A stretch of DNA of 13,727 nucleotides, taken from assembly GCA_041552055.1 (NCBI GenBank), contig JBFELO010000124.1:1-13727 (forward strand), given 5' to 3'. Positions 1-7,528 of this stretch are shown in pieces (the first letter of the stretch is position 1; every line of letters begins with the position of its first letter). A program made the translations under genes and the position numbers. This stretch comes from JBFELO01 sp041552055 (GTDB taxonomy: Bacteria > Acidobacteriota > Thermoanaerobaculia > Thermoanaerobaculales > Sulfomarinibacteraceae). The notes below the pieces were generated by a model. The model had not been told where the DNA came from, searched no databases, and was given only the letters and a program-made list of their open reading frames with translations.

Positions 1-64
1 GAATCACCAGCCAGCAGGCCTTGACTCTCGACTCTTGACTCTTAACTGGGCGGGTGGGCGGGCG
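1..64. other. Non-coding end of the pilus operon
   Basis: This short stretch lies 3' of the last gene of the minus-strand operon and holds no gene. Its recognisable content is a 28-base array of 7-base repeats at 20-47, described separately. Between the array and the stop codon is a short G-rich run (48-62). No canonical stem plus U-tract terminator is visible. The window edge cuts off whatever lies further downstream of the operon. Confidence 0.6.
20..47 (-). repeat. Four-unit heptamer array after the operon
   Basis: Four perfectly phased 7-base units fill these 28 bases. On the plus strand they read CTTGACT (twice), CTCGACT and CTTAACT. The array begins 17 bases after the stop codon of the last operon gene. 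Two other gene ends in the window carry arrays of the same size class and placement, each paired with an inverted array about 40 bases further on. If this one follows the pattern, its partner lies just outside the window. It may act as a 3' RNA hairpin or be one end of a small mobile repeat; neither is shown. Confidence 0.7.
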
Positions 65-541
65 CTACTCGATCTCCGTCGGCTGAGGTGCGTTCGACCG
101 ATACACTTCCAGGACCGTCATCGACACGCGATCGATCGAATCGACGGTGACCGGCGGTCGCTGGACCCGCCCCACCCGCATGACCTCGCCGAGCTCGCCG
201 TCGAGGCGCCCGGCGAGGATGAGCGTCTGCGGCTCACCCTCGGAGCGGTACTCGACGCTGAGCTGGATATCGGCCCGGCAGCCCTCGCGCTCGCGGCACT
301 CGAGGAGGCAGGACCAGTCGGTGTAGCTCGGGTTGGGGGTGCCGCGCATGCCGACCAGGAGCACATCGAGATCGGGCGAGGCGAGATCGATCGTGTCCAC
401 GGGGATCGCGTCCGGAATCGTCACCTGCTGCGGCTCCGGCAACGGCCGATTGGCCTGCCACACGCGCCACAGCCACAGGCCCGCCGCGACCACCACGACG
501 AGCCCGATGGCGACCGCCACCACGGCCTTGCGGTTCGCCAT
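65..541 (-). CDS. Small membrane-anchored protein of unknown function
   Basis: I do not recognise this 158-residue protein. It starts MANRKAVV and has one hydrophobic segment at about residues 6-25 (AVVAVAIGLVVVVAAGLWLW), with two basic residues (R4, K5) before it, so it is probably an inner-membrane anchor with the remainder in the periplasm. A Pro-rich linker (33-47) follows. Residues 78-88 hold three cysteines spaced C-x3-C-x5-C. The stretch from about 88 to 148 alternates like beta strands. It ends PQPTEIE, a tail almost shared with the gene just upstream. The start codon lies 2 bases after that gene's TAG stop and has no clear Shine-Dalgarno, which suggests translational coupling. The overall shape (short cytoplasmic end, single TM, small beta domain) resembles PilO/PilP-like accessory proteins in outline only; I would not name it so. 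A role in assembling or anchoring the PilY1 proteins is inferred only from the operon. Confidence 0.8.
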   Translation of the reverse strand: MANRKAVVAVAIGLVVVVAAGLWLWRVWQANRPLPEPQQVTIPDAIPVDTIDLASPDLDVLLVGMRGTPNPSYTDWSCLLECREREGCRADIQLSVEYRSEGEPQTLILAGRLDGELGEVMRVGRVQRPPVTVDSIDRVSMTVLEVYRSNAPQPTEIE

Positions 542-543
542 CG

Positions 544-1410
544 CTACTCGATGGGCGTCGGCTGCGGCCGGACGTCGGCGCCGGTCACCCCGCCGGTCTG
601 CACCGGCAAATTGCCGGGGTGGCCCGCGCCTCCGCCCCAGTTCTGAGTCGGCCTGAAGTCGGGTTCACGCCTCGTCTCCCGCCGCATCCAGATCACGCTC
701 GCGCGCACGTCGGGCTGGGCCTTCCCCTCGGCCACCTCGGCCGCGAAGCTGTGGGTGAAGACACCGCTCTCGTCCGGGCCGAGGGCGCTGCTCACCATCA
801 CCTCGCCCTGCCATGGCTGGCCTCCCGGGACCGCGGCAGCCGCTTGCAGCTGGACGCGGACGTTGTTGACCATGGCCGGCGTGCGGTTGACGACCTCGCC
901 CTCGACGGTCCACCGTCCCTCGCCCGCGGGGCTGACGCGGATGCTGTTGAGGACGACGCCGCCCCCCTGCTCATAGCCCTCCGGGACGCCGCCTTCCGAG
1001 CCCGTGCCCTCGTCGGCCTCCTCACCCTCGCCGAGAACGCCGCTGCCGCGTACGTGGCGGACATCGCGGTCGGTGATCTTGAGGCTCGAGCCGTCGTCCT
1101 CGCCGACGGTCGACGCGTCCTTGAGCTTCCGGTTGCCCGAAAGCGTGCCCTCCGCCCCGGCGGCCTTTCCCGCCTCCGCATCCGGGGGGCCGGCTGCGGC
1201 GGCCTCGGCCGCACGCAGCGCGTCGAGGTCGACGTCGGCGACGTCGTAGGCCACCTGGGCGCCGTTGGGCAGCGTGATCATGATGTAGGAGCCGGTCAGC
1301 CGGTAGCTCTCGGCGGTAATCACGGTGCCGTCACGCATGGTGATGTCCACCGCCGCCGCCGTACCGGCGATCAGCAGCACGAGCGCGAGGCTCTGCACAA
1401 CCCGCGGCAT
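544..1410 (-). CDS. Exported protein with FxLYD-like domain
   Basis: This 288-residue protein begins with a likely signal peptide (residues 1-20, ending GTAAA before V21). Residues 21-66 form a short beta-rich unit (DITMRDGTVITAESYRLTGS) of the kind that opens many small exported proteins. A low-complexity Ala, Gly and Glu-rich linker follows (about 67-150). Residues 153-245 (VLNSIRVSPAGEGRWTVEGE, then VVNRTPAMVNNVRV) match the pattern of FxLYD-type beta-sandwich domains, in which a strand is followed by x-G-x-V-x-N and an exporter-facing surface. The tail is Gly and Pro-rich and ends PQPTPIE. The start lies 3 bases after the stop of the PilY1 gene, with only a weak AGGA upstream, so translation is probably coupled. 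Function is unknown; location in the operon suggests a periplasmic or surface partner of the pilus tip. The FxLYD call is by eye and moderate in strength. Confidence 0.82.
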   Translation of the reverse strand: MPRVVQSLALVLLIAGTAAAVDITMRDGTVITAESYRLTGSYIMITLPNGAQVAYDVADVDLDALRAAEAAAAGPPDAEAGKAAGAEGTLSGNRKLKDASTVGEDDGSSLKITDRDVRHVRGSGVLGEGEEADEGTGSEGGVPEGYEQGGGVVLNSIRVSPAGEGRWTVEGEVVNRTPAMVNNVRVQLQAAAAVPGGQPWQGEVMVSSALGPDESGVFTHSFAAEVAEGKAQPDVRASVIWMRRETRREPDFRPTQNWGGGAGHPGNLPVQTGGVTGADVRPQPTPIE

Positions 1411-1413
1411 GGC

Positions 1414-4400
1414 TCAGTCCTGCCGCCAGTTGGTCACCACATGGCCGGTGACGTTCGGGAACTCCTCGGTCTCGCCCTCCGTCGCTTTGCTCTCGGTAAA
1501 GGTCACGTAGGTTGTCCCTCCGATCGTGTAATCCTCGACACCAGTATATATGTCGTCGTTCTCGCTGTAGTCGCCCAGGCCGCACTCGAACCACAGATCA
1601 TAGGCACGGCCGATGCCGGCGGCCTTGCAGATGATCTCCTCGCCGAGGGCCAGGTTGGGCGTCGGCGTGGGGGTCGGGGTCGGCCCGCCGGCCGACGGAA
1701 TGCACTCGTCGGGCACGTTGTGGGTGGCGAAGACGTTCGGCGTCGGGTCGAAGGTCGGGAAGAGGACGTGGCCGTTGATGACCGTGGCGTCGTAGACCAC
1801 CTTCTCGTTGGGCCGCAGGCTGAGGTACCAGCCGTAGTTTCCGTTCGCGGGGTCGAGGGCCGAGTTCTCGCAGTCGAAGTCGCCGTCGAGCTCGTCGTAG
1901 TTGATGGCGACGAGATCGTTCTTGTTGCGGGTGTCAGTGTCGCCCACGTCGAGCAGGAAGTAGAAGTGATCGACCGGCAAGCCGACGTCGTCGTAGAAGT
2001 CGAGGTCTGCGCGGTCGCCACTGCCGAGGGCCACCGCCCAGGTGTAACCGGACCCGTCGAAGAGGGCGGGCACCGTGACCGGCCGGGTGAAGAACTGCTG
2101 TCGGTCGTTGAAGCCGGGGCCGCCCGAGGAGATCGTGCGGAAATCGAAGATCCGGGTCAGGGTCCCGGCGCCGCCGCCGGTGGCGCCCGAGTCTTCCGGA
2201 CCCGGGAACTGGATTCGATACACGCTCCCATCGGAGTCGCCGAAGTAGATGCGGTCGTGGAAGCCGTCGATGTCGGAGTCGAGCGCGGTCGGGCTCCCGG
2301 GCGCCGACACACCGACGTTGACCTTGTAGACCTCGCTGCCGTCGTCGATCTTCACGCCGTAGATGAAGTTGCCGGTGTAGTCGGCCTGCTGGCGATCCCA
2401 GCCGCCGCCGAAGAAGGCGACGTACTCGTCATCCGGGTTGGTGGGATCGGAGCTGTTGTAGACCGCAATGCGCGCGATGGCCGGCTTGGACCACGTCCAG
2501 CCGAGATCCCAGAAGGGCGAGCACTGGGCGCCCGTCAGCCCCAATGGGCAGTTCCCGTCGTCGTCGTCCGTGTCGAACCACTCCCACAGGACCATCGGAT
2601 AATCGCCGTCACAGCCGCTGGTGGTGCCGTCGATGCAGTCGGGGAACTGGTCGGAGGGGACCGTCGGCTCGTAATCGGGCGCCGATCCGATCGGGTCGGG
2701 CTGGGTGATGTCGAGGCCGACCATGCCGCGGCCGCCGCGGCGCATGGTGGCGATCGCCACCGTCCGCCACTCACGGTTGGTGTCGCCGTCATGGTCGATG
2801 AAGACGTCGCTGACCGCGATCAGACCGTCGACCATGTACTGCTGGGTCTCGCCATAGGTCATGCCGTAGAGCTTTCTCGCCACCGCGTGCGGCATGAAGG
2901 CGAGGAGCTCTGAGCCGTTGCCGAGGTCGTGCTGTTCGTGGTAGGTCTCGCCGGTGCCAGAGCGGTCACGGTCCCAGATGCCGCCGTCGAAGAAGTGGAG
3001 GAGGCCGTCGTTGGCGCCGGCCACCACCACCCGCCGCCGCTTGGCGTGGGTCTCCATGAAGGAGGGGTAGTCGTGGGCCGAGCCGTAGCCGTAGTCGAAG
3101 TAGAACATCGACCGGTTGGGCGGGCTGACGACCACCGGTTGCGAGTGGAAGATGTCCCCGAGAGCGGGGTAACCGTCCGGTCTCGCAGGAGTCCGCGGAT
3201 CCGGTGTCGCACCGGTGTCGTTGTCCATCCAGATGCCGCGCACGAAGTTGACGACCTCCTGGGTCTCGAGGTTGGTGACGCCACCGGGGACGTCCATGAT
3301 GGTCTGCAGGTAGAGGCGGAGCGTCGCGTTGGTCGTGACCTCGGTCAGATCGTGGCGCGTCCAGCCGGTTCCGGCGCCGCTGAGGTCGAAGGCCGACATC
3401 ATGACGGGCCGGACAGGGGTGAAGGCGGCGAGCTGCGCGGACAGCCTGGCCGCCGCATTCCACTCGTCACCGCTCACCGCCTCGACCACCAGCTGCGAGG
3501 CGTCGACCTCACAGTCGTTGTCGACCGGCAGGGTGGGCTGGCTCTCGTCGAGCATGAAGCCGTAGAGGTTGCCCGGCCACAGCGACGACTCTCGCTTGCC
3601 CTGGAAGAAGGGGTAGACGACCAGGAAGTCCTGCTGGCTCGCCGGGCCGCCTCTGGACGACGGCGGCGGCGACACCTTGAAGGGGGTGAAGACCCGCGCC
3701 TCGTCGGTGTTGAGCTGGTTGAGCACGCCGTAGAGGGCGTTCTTGAGCTCCCTCGCGTTGCGCGCACCGAAGTACTCGCCGTCGGTCTTGTCGGAGATAC
3801 AGGTCAGCTGTGGCGGCGCGGCGGCCAGGGCCTCGGAAAAGCCGATGGTGAAGATCGGCACCGGCTCGATGCCCTGCTCCGGGTTGGCGAAGAGATCGGC
3901 CGCCTGGCTCGGATCACAGGCGAAGGTCCCCGGCGTCGCACAGGTGTCCGCACCGTCGGTGATCAGAATCACGTACCACTTGCGGCAGTCGGCGAGGGGG
4001 TCGATCTCCCACCGGCCGCCGGGCTGGCGCTCCGAGATATACCAATCGTAGGCGTCCATCAGCGATGCGCCGATCGGGGTCGCGCCGTCGGCGACGATCG
4101 GCACCGGGTTGTAGGTGCCGCTCAGCTCGTCCTCGTCGAAGTCCGGCGACCAGGTGAAGGTGCCGGCGCCGTCCGACACCAGGTCGACGGCCGTCGCAGT
4201 GTCCTCGAGGAAGTGCCGGACCTTGGTCAGATCCGACGCGATGACCGGCAGCGGCAGGTTGACGAGCAGGCGCCAGCCGTCGCAGTAGGTGCCGGTGTCC
4301 AGCGGATCGGGCGAGGTCGTGTTGACGTCGATCTTGCGCGCCGGAACGTTGCGGCCGGCCGAGTAATCGATGAGCCCGCCCTCGTAGAGGAGCTTGAACT

Positions 4401-5448
4401 TGAGGGGCTCGACGTTCTCGTCGGTCCAGGCCGTCCACTCACTGCACTCGGGCCCGGGGGTGGGAGTGGCGGTCGGCAATGCCGTTGCGGTCGGCACGGG
4501 GGTGGGGGTGCCGCAGGAGCCCCAGGTCGAGATCTCGACGTTGTCGAAGAAGTTATAGGTGGTGCTGGACGAGCTGTTCGAGCCCGAGAAAACGCCGACC
4601 GCTCCCGCCGCCGGCTCCGGCCCGTCGGAGGGGTCCCAGAGCCAGGTCATGGCAGTCGTCCAGCCGATCTCGGAACAGGAGCCAGAGGCGCAGTCGAACT
4701 GCTTGAACTGCACCTGGACGTAGCCGCAGTAGTAGTCGAGCCGGATCCGGTAGCAGAAGTCCTCGAACACAGATCCGCGGCCGGCGGGCCACGTCGGGTC
4801 GAAGTTCATATCGATGACGCCGGTCTGGAGGACGGTGTCGACGCCGGCGGTGCGCTTGATGAGCACGTAGTTTGAGAGGGAACCAGTGGCTCCGTCGTCG
4901 GGGATGTCGTCGATGTGGAACAGGTAGCCGTCATCGACGACATTGTCGCCGTTGCTGTCGCTCGCGGCCCAAACGACACCTGCCCGACCCTCCGGATCGT
5001 CCCTCAAGACGAAGTCGAACTCGACCCGGATGTTGGTCCGGTCGGCGACCGGGATCGAGCCGCCCGACAAAACCGCATCCGGGAAGAGGATGCTCTGACC
5101 GGCTCCGGGCGGCAGATGCGTGTTGGTGGTGCGGAGAAAGAAGGAGCCACCGCTGGTCCAGCGGAGAGTGTCGCCCGGGCAGGGGCCTTTGATCGCGGAC
5201 AGATCCGCGTTGTTCTGGAGGAGCCAGTCACCGGCACTGCCGTAGGGGTCCCAGTGGTACTCGGTCCAGGCGACCGGAAATGTGTCGACGCTGCCGGCAT
5301 CGAAGGTGTCAACAAAGATCTGGGTCGGCGAGCCGCCCGGGAGCTGGGCCGCAGCCGTCCCCGCCCAACAAAGGACGAGGAGAGCGCAGGCAGCGGTCAG
5401 GAGGCCGCGGTGGGCTTGAGGGCGAACGGTGTGTCGTTTGATAGTCAT
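1414..5448 (-). CDS. pilY1: PilY1-like pilus tip protein, second VWA half
   Basis: This 1344-residue protein is the PilY1/PilC-family tip adhesin and assembly factor of type IV pili. A signal peptide (about 1-34, cleaved after AAA before Q) leads into a beta-rich domain resembling LamG/concanavalin-like lectins (about 42-312), which contains a DSNGDNVVD calcium-type loop. A Pro/Thr linker follows (about 315-332). Residues 340-580 look like the later part of a VWA domain, with GATPIG (455-460) and ILITDGADT (494-502) as the Thr and Asp metal-site motifs; no DxSxS motif precedes them. The PilY1 beta-propeller runs from about 733 to 1245: LGDIFHSQPVVV (763-774), VAGANDGLLHFFDG (809-822) and the calcium loop DSDIDGFHD (1057-1065) before RIYFGDSDGSVYRI. 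A (TP)n insert (about 1256-1264) precedes a short Cys-containing end. I chose the ATG at 5448 because a GGGAGG site lies 6 bases upstream; the TTG at 5454 abuts that site. The preceding gene supplies the missing VWA motif. Confidence 0.93.
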   Translation of the reverse strand: MTIKRHTVRPQAHRGLLTAACALLVLCWAGTAAAQLPGGSPTQIFVDTFDAGSVDTFPVAWTEYHWDPYGSAGDWLLQNNADLSAIKGPCPGDTLRWTSGGSFFLRTTNTHLPPGAGQSILFPDAVLSGGSIPVADRTNIRVEFDFVLRDDPEGRAGVVWAASDSNGDNVVDDGYLFHIDDIPDDGATGSLSNYVLIKRTAGVDTVLQTGVIDMNFDPTWPAGRGSVFEDFCYRIRLDYYCGYVQVQFKQFDCASGSCSEIGWTTAMTWLWDPSDGPEPAAGAVGVFSGSNSSSSTTYNFFDNVEISTWGSCGTPTPVPTATALPTATPTPGPECSEWTAWTDENVEPLKFKLLYEGGLIDYSAGRNVPARKIDVNTTSPDPLDTGTYCDGWRLLVNLPLPVIASDLTKVRHFLEDTATAVDLVSDGAGTFTWSPDFDEDELSGTYNPVPIVADGATPIGASLMDAYDWYISERQPGGRWEIDPLADCRKWYVILITDGADTCATPGTFACDPSQAADLFANPEQGIEPVPIFTIGFSEALAAAPPQLTCISDKTDGEYFGARNARELKNALYGVLNQLNTDEARVFTPFKVSPPPSSRGGPASQQDFLVVYPFFQGKRESSLWPGNLYGFMLDESQPTLPVDNDCEVDASQLVVEAVSGDEWNAAARLSAQLAAFTPVRPVMMSAFDLSGAGTGWTRHDLTEVTTNATLRLYLQTIMDVPGGVTNLETQEVVNFVRGIWMDNDTGATPDPRTPARPDGYPALGDIFHSQPVVVSPPNRSMFYFDYGYGSAHDYPSFMETHAKRRRVVVAGANDGLLHFFDGGIWDRDRSGTGETYHEQHDLGNGSELLAFMPHAVARKLYGMTYGETQQYMVDGLIAVSDVFIDHDGDTNREWRTVAIATMRRGGRGMVGLDITQPDPIGSAPDYEPTVPSDQFPDCIDGTTSGCDGDYPMVLWEWFDTDDDDGNCPLGLTGAQCSPFWDLGWTWSKPAIARIAVYNSSDPTNPDDEYVAFFGGGWDRQQADYTGNFIYGVKIDDGSEVYKVNVGVSAPGSPTALDSDIDGFHDRIYFGDSDGSVYRIQFPGPEDSGATGGGAGTLTRIFDFRTISSGGPGFNDRQQFFTRPVTVPALFDGSGYTWAVALGSGDRADLDFYDDVGLPVDHFYFLLDVGDTDTRNKNDLVAINYDELDGDFDCENSALDPANGNYGWYLSLRPNEKVVYDATVINGHVLFPTFDPTPNVFATHNVPDECIPSAGGPTPTPTPTPNLALGEEIICKAAGIGRAYDLWFECGLGDYSENDDIYTGVEDYTIGGTTYVTFTESKATEGETEEFPNVTGHVVTNWRQD

Positions 5449-5454
5449 TTTCAA

Positions 5455-5460
5455 CCTCCC
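5455..5460 (-). promoter_or_regulatory. Ribosome binding site of the PilY1 gene
   Basis: The minus strand reads GGGAGG here. It lies 6 bases before the ATG at 5448 and directly against an in-frame TTG at 5454. Normal spacing therefore selects the ATG and shortens the longest reading frame by two codons. Confidence 0.7.
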
Positions 5461-5463
5461 GCC

Positions 5464-7506
5464 CTACTCGATGACATTCGGCGTCGGCGTGTTGGTCGGC
5501 GCCGGGGTGTTGGTCGGCGGCGGTGTCGCCGGCACCGGTGTGTTGGTGGCCGCCGGTGGCGGTGTGTTGGTGGCCGCCGGAGGCGGGGTGTTGGTCGCCA
5601 CCGAAGGCGGTGTGTTGGTCCTGGTCGGAGTGTTCGTCCACGACGGGTCCGGCGTGTTGGTCGGCGGTCGCGGAGTCGCAGTCGGCGTCCGCGTCGGGGT
5701 TTGGAGCGTGTAGGTCGCACAATCGGTGAGCACACATTCAAAGGCGCCGCCGTCATAGTCGGGGAAATTGAAGGTCAGCGAGACGCAGGTCGTGCCGATC
5801 CAGGATGTGCCGGTGTTGAGATAGGCGTCCCAGTCGTTGTCGTCGTAGTTACTGCTCTCGCTCAGCGGCGGAATGTACATTTCGGAATCGAGGCAATCGC
5901 TGTTGTGGCCGGGTGGAGATGGGTCGGCGTAGGGAGGCCCAATACCCGTGAACGGATGGCTGGTGATGTTGTCGTGCCAGTACTGGTCCTGGCACATGCC
6001 ATCGAAGCGCAGGTAGTTGATGTAGGGGGCCGAGGACTGCGACTCGGTGTCGTCCCACAAGATCTGAGTCTCGATGAGGTAGGCGCGGTAGTCGGTCTCG
6101 TTGTCGACCTCGAGGTTGATGCGGTTCATAGCGCTCGTCGAGCGGTCGAGGTCGTCGGAGATGTAGAGACCACCAACAGCATCGCAGATGGGCGGCGCCG
6201 GCGTCGGGGTGTTGGTGGCGACTGGGGTGTCGGTGGGGGTGTTGGTGACGGTCGGGGTGTCGGTCGGGGTATCGGTCGGGGTCGGGGTGTCGGAGGGGGT
6301 CGGAGTGTAGGTCGGGGTGCGCAGCGTGGCGCACTCGCGCAGCGAGATCTGCTCGACCGAGTTGACGTAGAGCACCCAGTCGTTGGCCGCGTCTCCGTCG
6401 TAGTCGTCGTCCCAGGTGCCGTCGAGGTCGTAGTCCTCGAGCATGATGTCGGCTTCCAGCCGGTTGCCCACCGGCACCTCGTCACCGCTCATCGGCACGC
6501 CGTCAGGATCGCTGATGCTGAGCACGTGGTTGTCGGCGCCGTCCACGGGATTGACGGTCGGGATCTCGAGCCGCACCCGGCGCCGGTAATCGACTCTCTT
6601 GCCGACATGGCCGGGAACGGTCCCCGTGTTGTCCTCCCAGGAGACGAAGCAGCCGTCGTCGGGGCTGAGGATCGGGTCGACGACCGTCTTCCAGGGCACG
6701 CAGTTGTCGAAGCGGTTGGTCGAGAGGTTGCCGTAGTACCACGAGTCGGTGATCATCTTGTTCATACCGTCGCGCGCGCCGGTGTCATAGAAGGGGAAGA
6801 GGCCGTCCCCGCACAGCGTCTCGTCTTCGACCGCGTCATAGATGCAGCTCCCGAAGTAGACCGGCATCAGGTCATAGGGGAGTAGCGGGTCGGCGTCGAA
6901 GGCGCGGACCGGTCCGTAACGATTCTGGACATCGACCGCGCCGAGCGAGGGATCGAAGTAGGGCTTGAAGCCGATCATCGAGCCCTGGTAGATCTCGGAG
7001 GGGTTGTCGAGCGAGAGGCCGGTGAAGGTCTCGGCATAGCCGAAGCGGTAGGTGTAGTTCTGCTCCATGAGGTGGAAGTGGTCGGTGCGGTAGGCGGGCG
7101 TCGCCAACGTGTCGTCCCAGAAGCCGATGCCCTCGTAGACCCAGTGCTTGGTCTGGATCGGCCACCCCGGGGCCGCCGGCGGCGCCTGAGCGTAGCCCGC
7201 GAGCACGTAGTTGGCGTCGGTGACGTCGCCCAGGAACTCGCGCAGCACCCGTTTGGCGATGCCCATGCGCGAGTACGGGTCGTCGCCGGCGCCCGGCACC
7301 ATCCCGTACTTGACGATGGAGTTCATCTGGTAGCCGGGCTCCTCCGGGCTCCCCACCATCGACTTCGAGGTGTCGAGGATGAAGATCAGATTTGGAGGTG
7401 CCGCCAGCTTGCGCAGGAAGTCCCTGTCGTCGGCCACCGCCGTGCCGGCCAGCAGCGCGGCCATCGCCAGCGCCAGCCATGCTGTGGAGAGTTTGTTCAA
7501 TCTCAT
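5464..7506 (-). CDS. Exported VWA half-domain protein, PilY1 partner
   Basis: This 680-residue protein has a signal peptide (about 1-25, AVA before DD). Residues 38-50 (PPNLIFILDTSKSM) are the first strand and the DxSxS metal-site motif (D45, S47, S49) of a VWA domain as found near the N-terminus of PilY1. A helix (SRMGIAKRVLREFLG, 79-93) and a second strand (YVLAGYA, 100-106) follow as expected. I see no later ITDG-type motif, so the domain looks incomplete here; the next gene carries the remaining motifs. Residues 358-376 hold two back-to-back calcium-type loops (DYDLDGTWD and DYDGDAAND). A Pro/Thr linker (397-438) leads to a beta-rich domain (about 440-600), then a second Pro/Thr-rich tail (603-677) ending NVIE. 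The ATG has a GAGGGGG site 5 bases upstream. The stop lies 15 bases before the PilY1 start, so the pair is probably made together. Alternatively this is a stand-alone VWA adhesin that only resembles half of PilY1. Confidence 0.88.
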   Translation of the reverse strand: MRLNKLSTAWLALAMAALLAGTAVADDRDFLRKLAAPPNLIFILDTSKSMVGSPEEPGYQMNSIVKYGMVPGAGDDPYSRMGIAKRVLREFLGDVTDANYVLAGYAQAPPAAPGWPIQTKHWVYEGIGFWDDTLATPAYRTDHFHLMEQNYTYRFGYAETFTGLSLDNPSEIYQGSMIGFKPYFDPSLGAVDVQNRYGPVRAFDADPLLPYDLMPVYFGSCIYDAVEDETLCGDGLFPFYDTGARDGMNKMITDSWYYGNLSTNRFDNCVPWKTVVDPILSPDDGCFVSWEDNTGTVPGHVGKRVDYRRRVRLEIPTVNPVDGADNHVLSISDPDGVPMSGDEVPVGNRLEADIMLEDYDLDGTWDDDYDGDAANDWVLYVNSVEQISLRECATLRTPTYTPTPSDTPTPTDTPTDTPTVTNTPTDTPVATNTPTPAPPICDAVGGLYISDDLDRSTSAMNRINLEVDNETDYRAYLIETQILWDDTESQSSAPYINYLRFDGMCQDQYWHDNITSHPFTGIGPPYADPSPPGHNSDCLDSEMYIPPLSESSNYDDNDWDAYLNTGTSWIGTTCVSLTFNFPDYDGGAFECVLTDCATYTLQTPTRTPTATPRPPTNTPDPSWTNTPTRTNTPPSVATNTPPPAATNTPPPAATNTPVPATPPPTNTPAPTNTPTPNVIE
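5537..5608 (-). repeat. Three 24-base tandem repeats in coding sequence
   Basis: Three direct 24-base units lie inside the Pro/Thr tail of the upstream VWA protein. The first two (5537-5560, 5561-5584) differ by one base; the third (5585-5608) is more diverged. They encode ATNTPPPA-like octapeptides. The near-identity at DNA level suggests recent expansion by slippage or recombination, without shifting the frame. Confidence 0.8.
6190..6320 (-). repeat. Short-period Pro/Thr-coding repeat
   Basis: This stretch encodes the internal linker of the VWA protein and is built of TPTDTPT- and TNTPTDTP-like units with a DNA period of about 6 or 12 bases. It separates the N-terminal VWA part from the second beta-rich domain. 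Thr-rich linkers of this kind are flexible and often O-glycosylated in surface proteins; that is inference here. Confidence 0.7.
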
Positions 7507-7528
7507 AACAGCCCCCTCGAGCTCCGCC

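Noticed and set aside
619..4875. Two long plus-strand open frames (619-2913 and 2929-4875)
   Set aside because: They lie opposite the PilY1 and FxLYD genes, are rich in Arg, Val, Gly and Asp with no recognisable domain, and have no ribosome site or partner genes. Long antisense frames are expected in GC-rich codon usage.
5463..5464. Frameshift splitting one PilY1 gene in two
   Set aside because: The downstream gene has its own ribosome site, ATG and full signal peptide plus an extra domain, so a sequencing error or simple frameshift does not explain the two genes.
4915..6885. Plus-strand open frame opposite the VWA gene
   Set aside because: Its Gly, Arg and Val repeats simply mirror the Pro/Thr repeat DNA of the real gene. 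No signal peptide or domain is seen.
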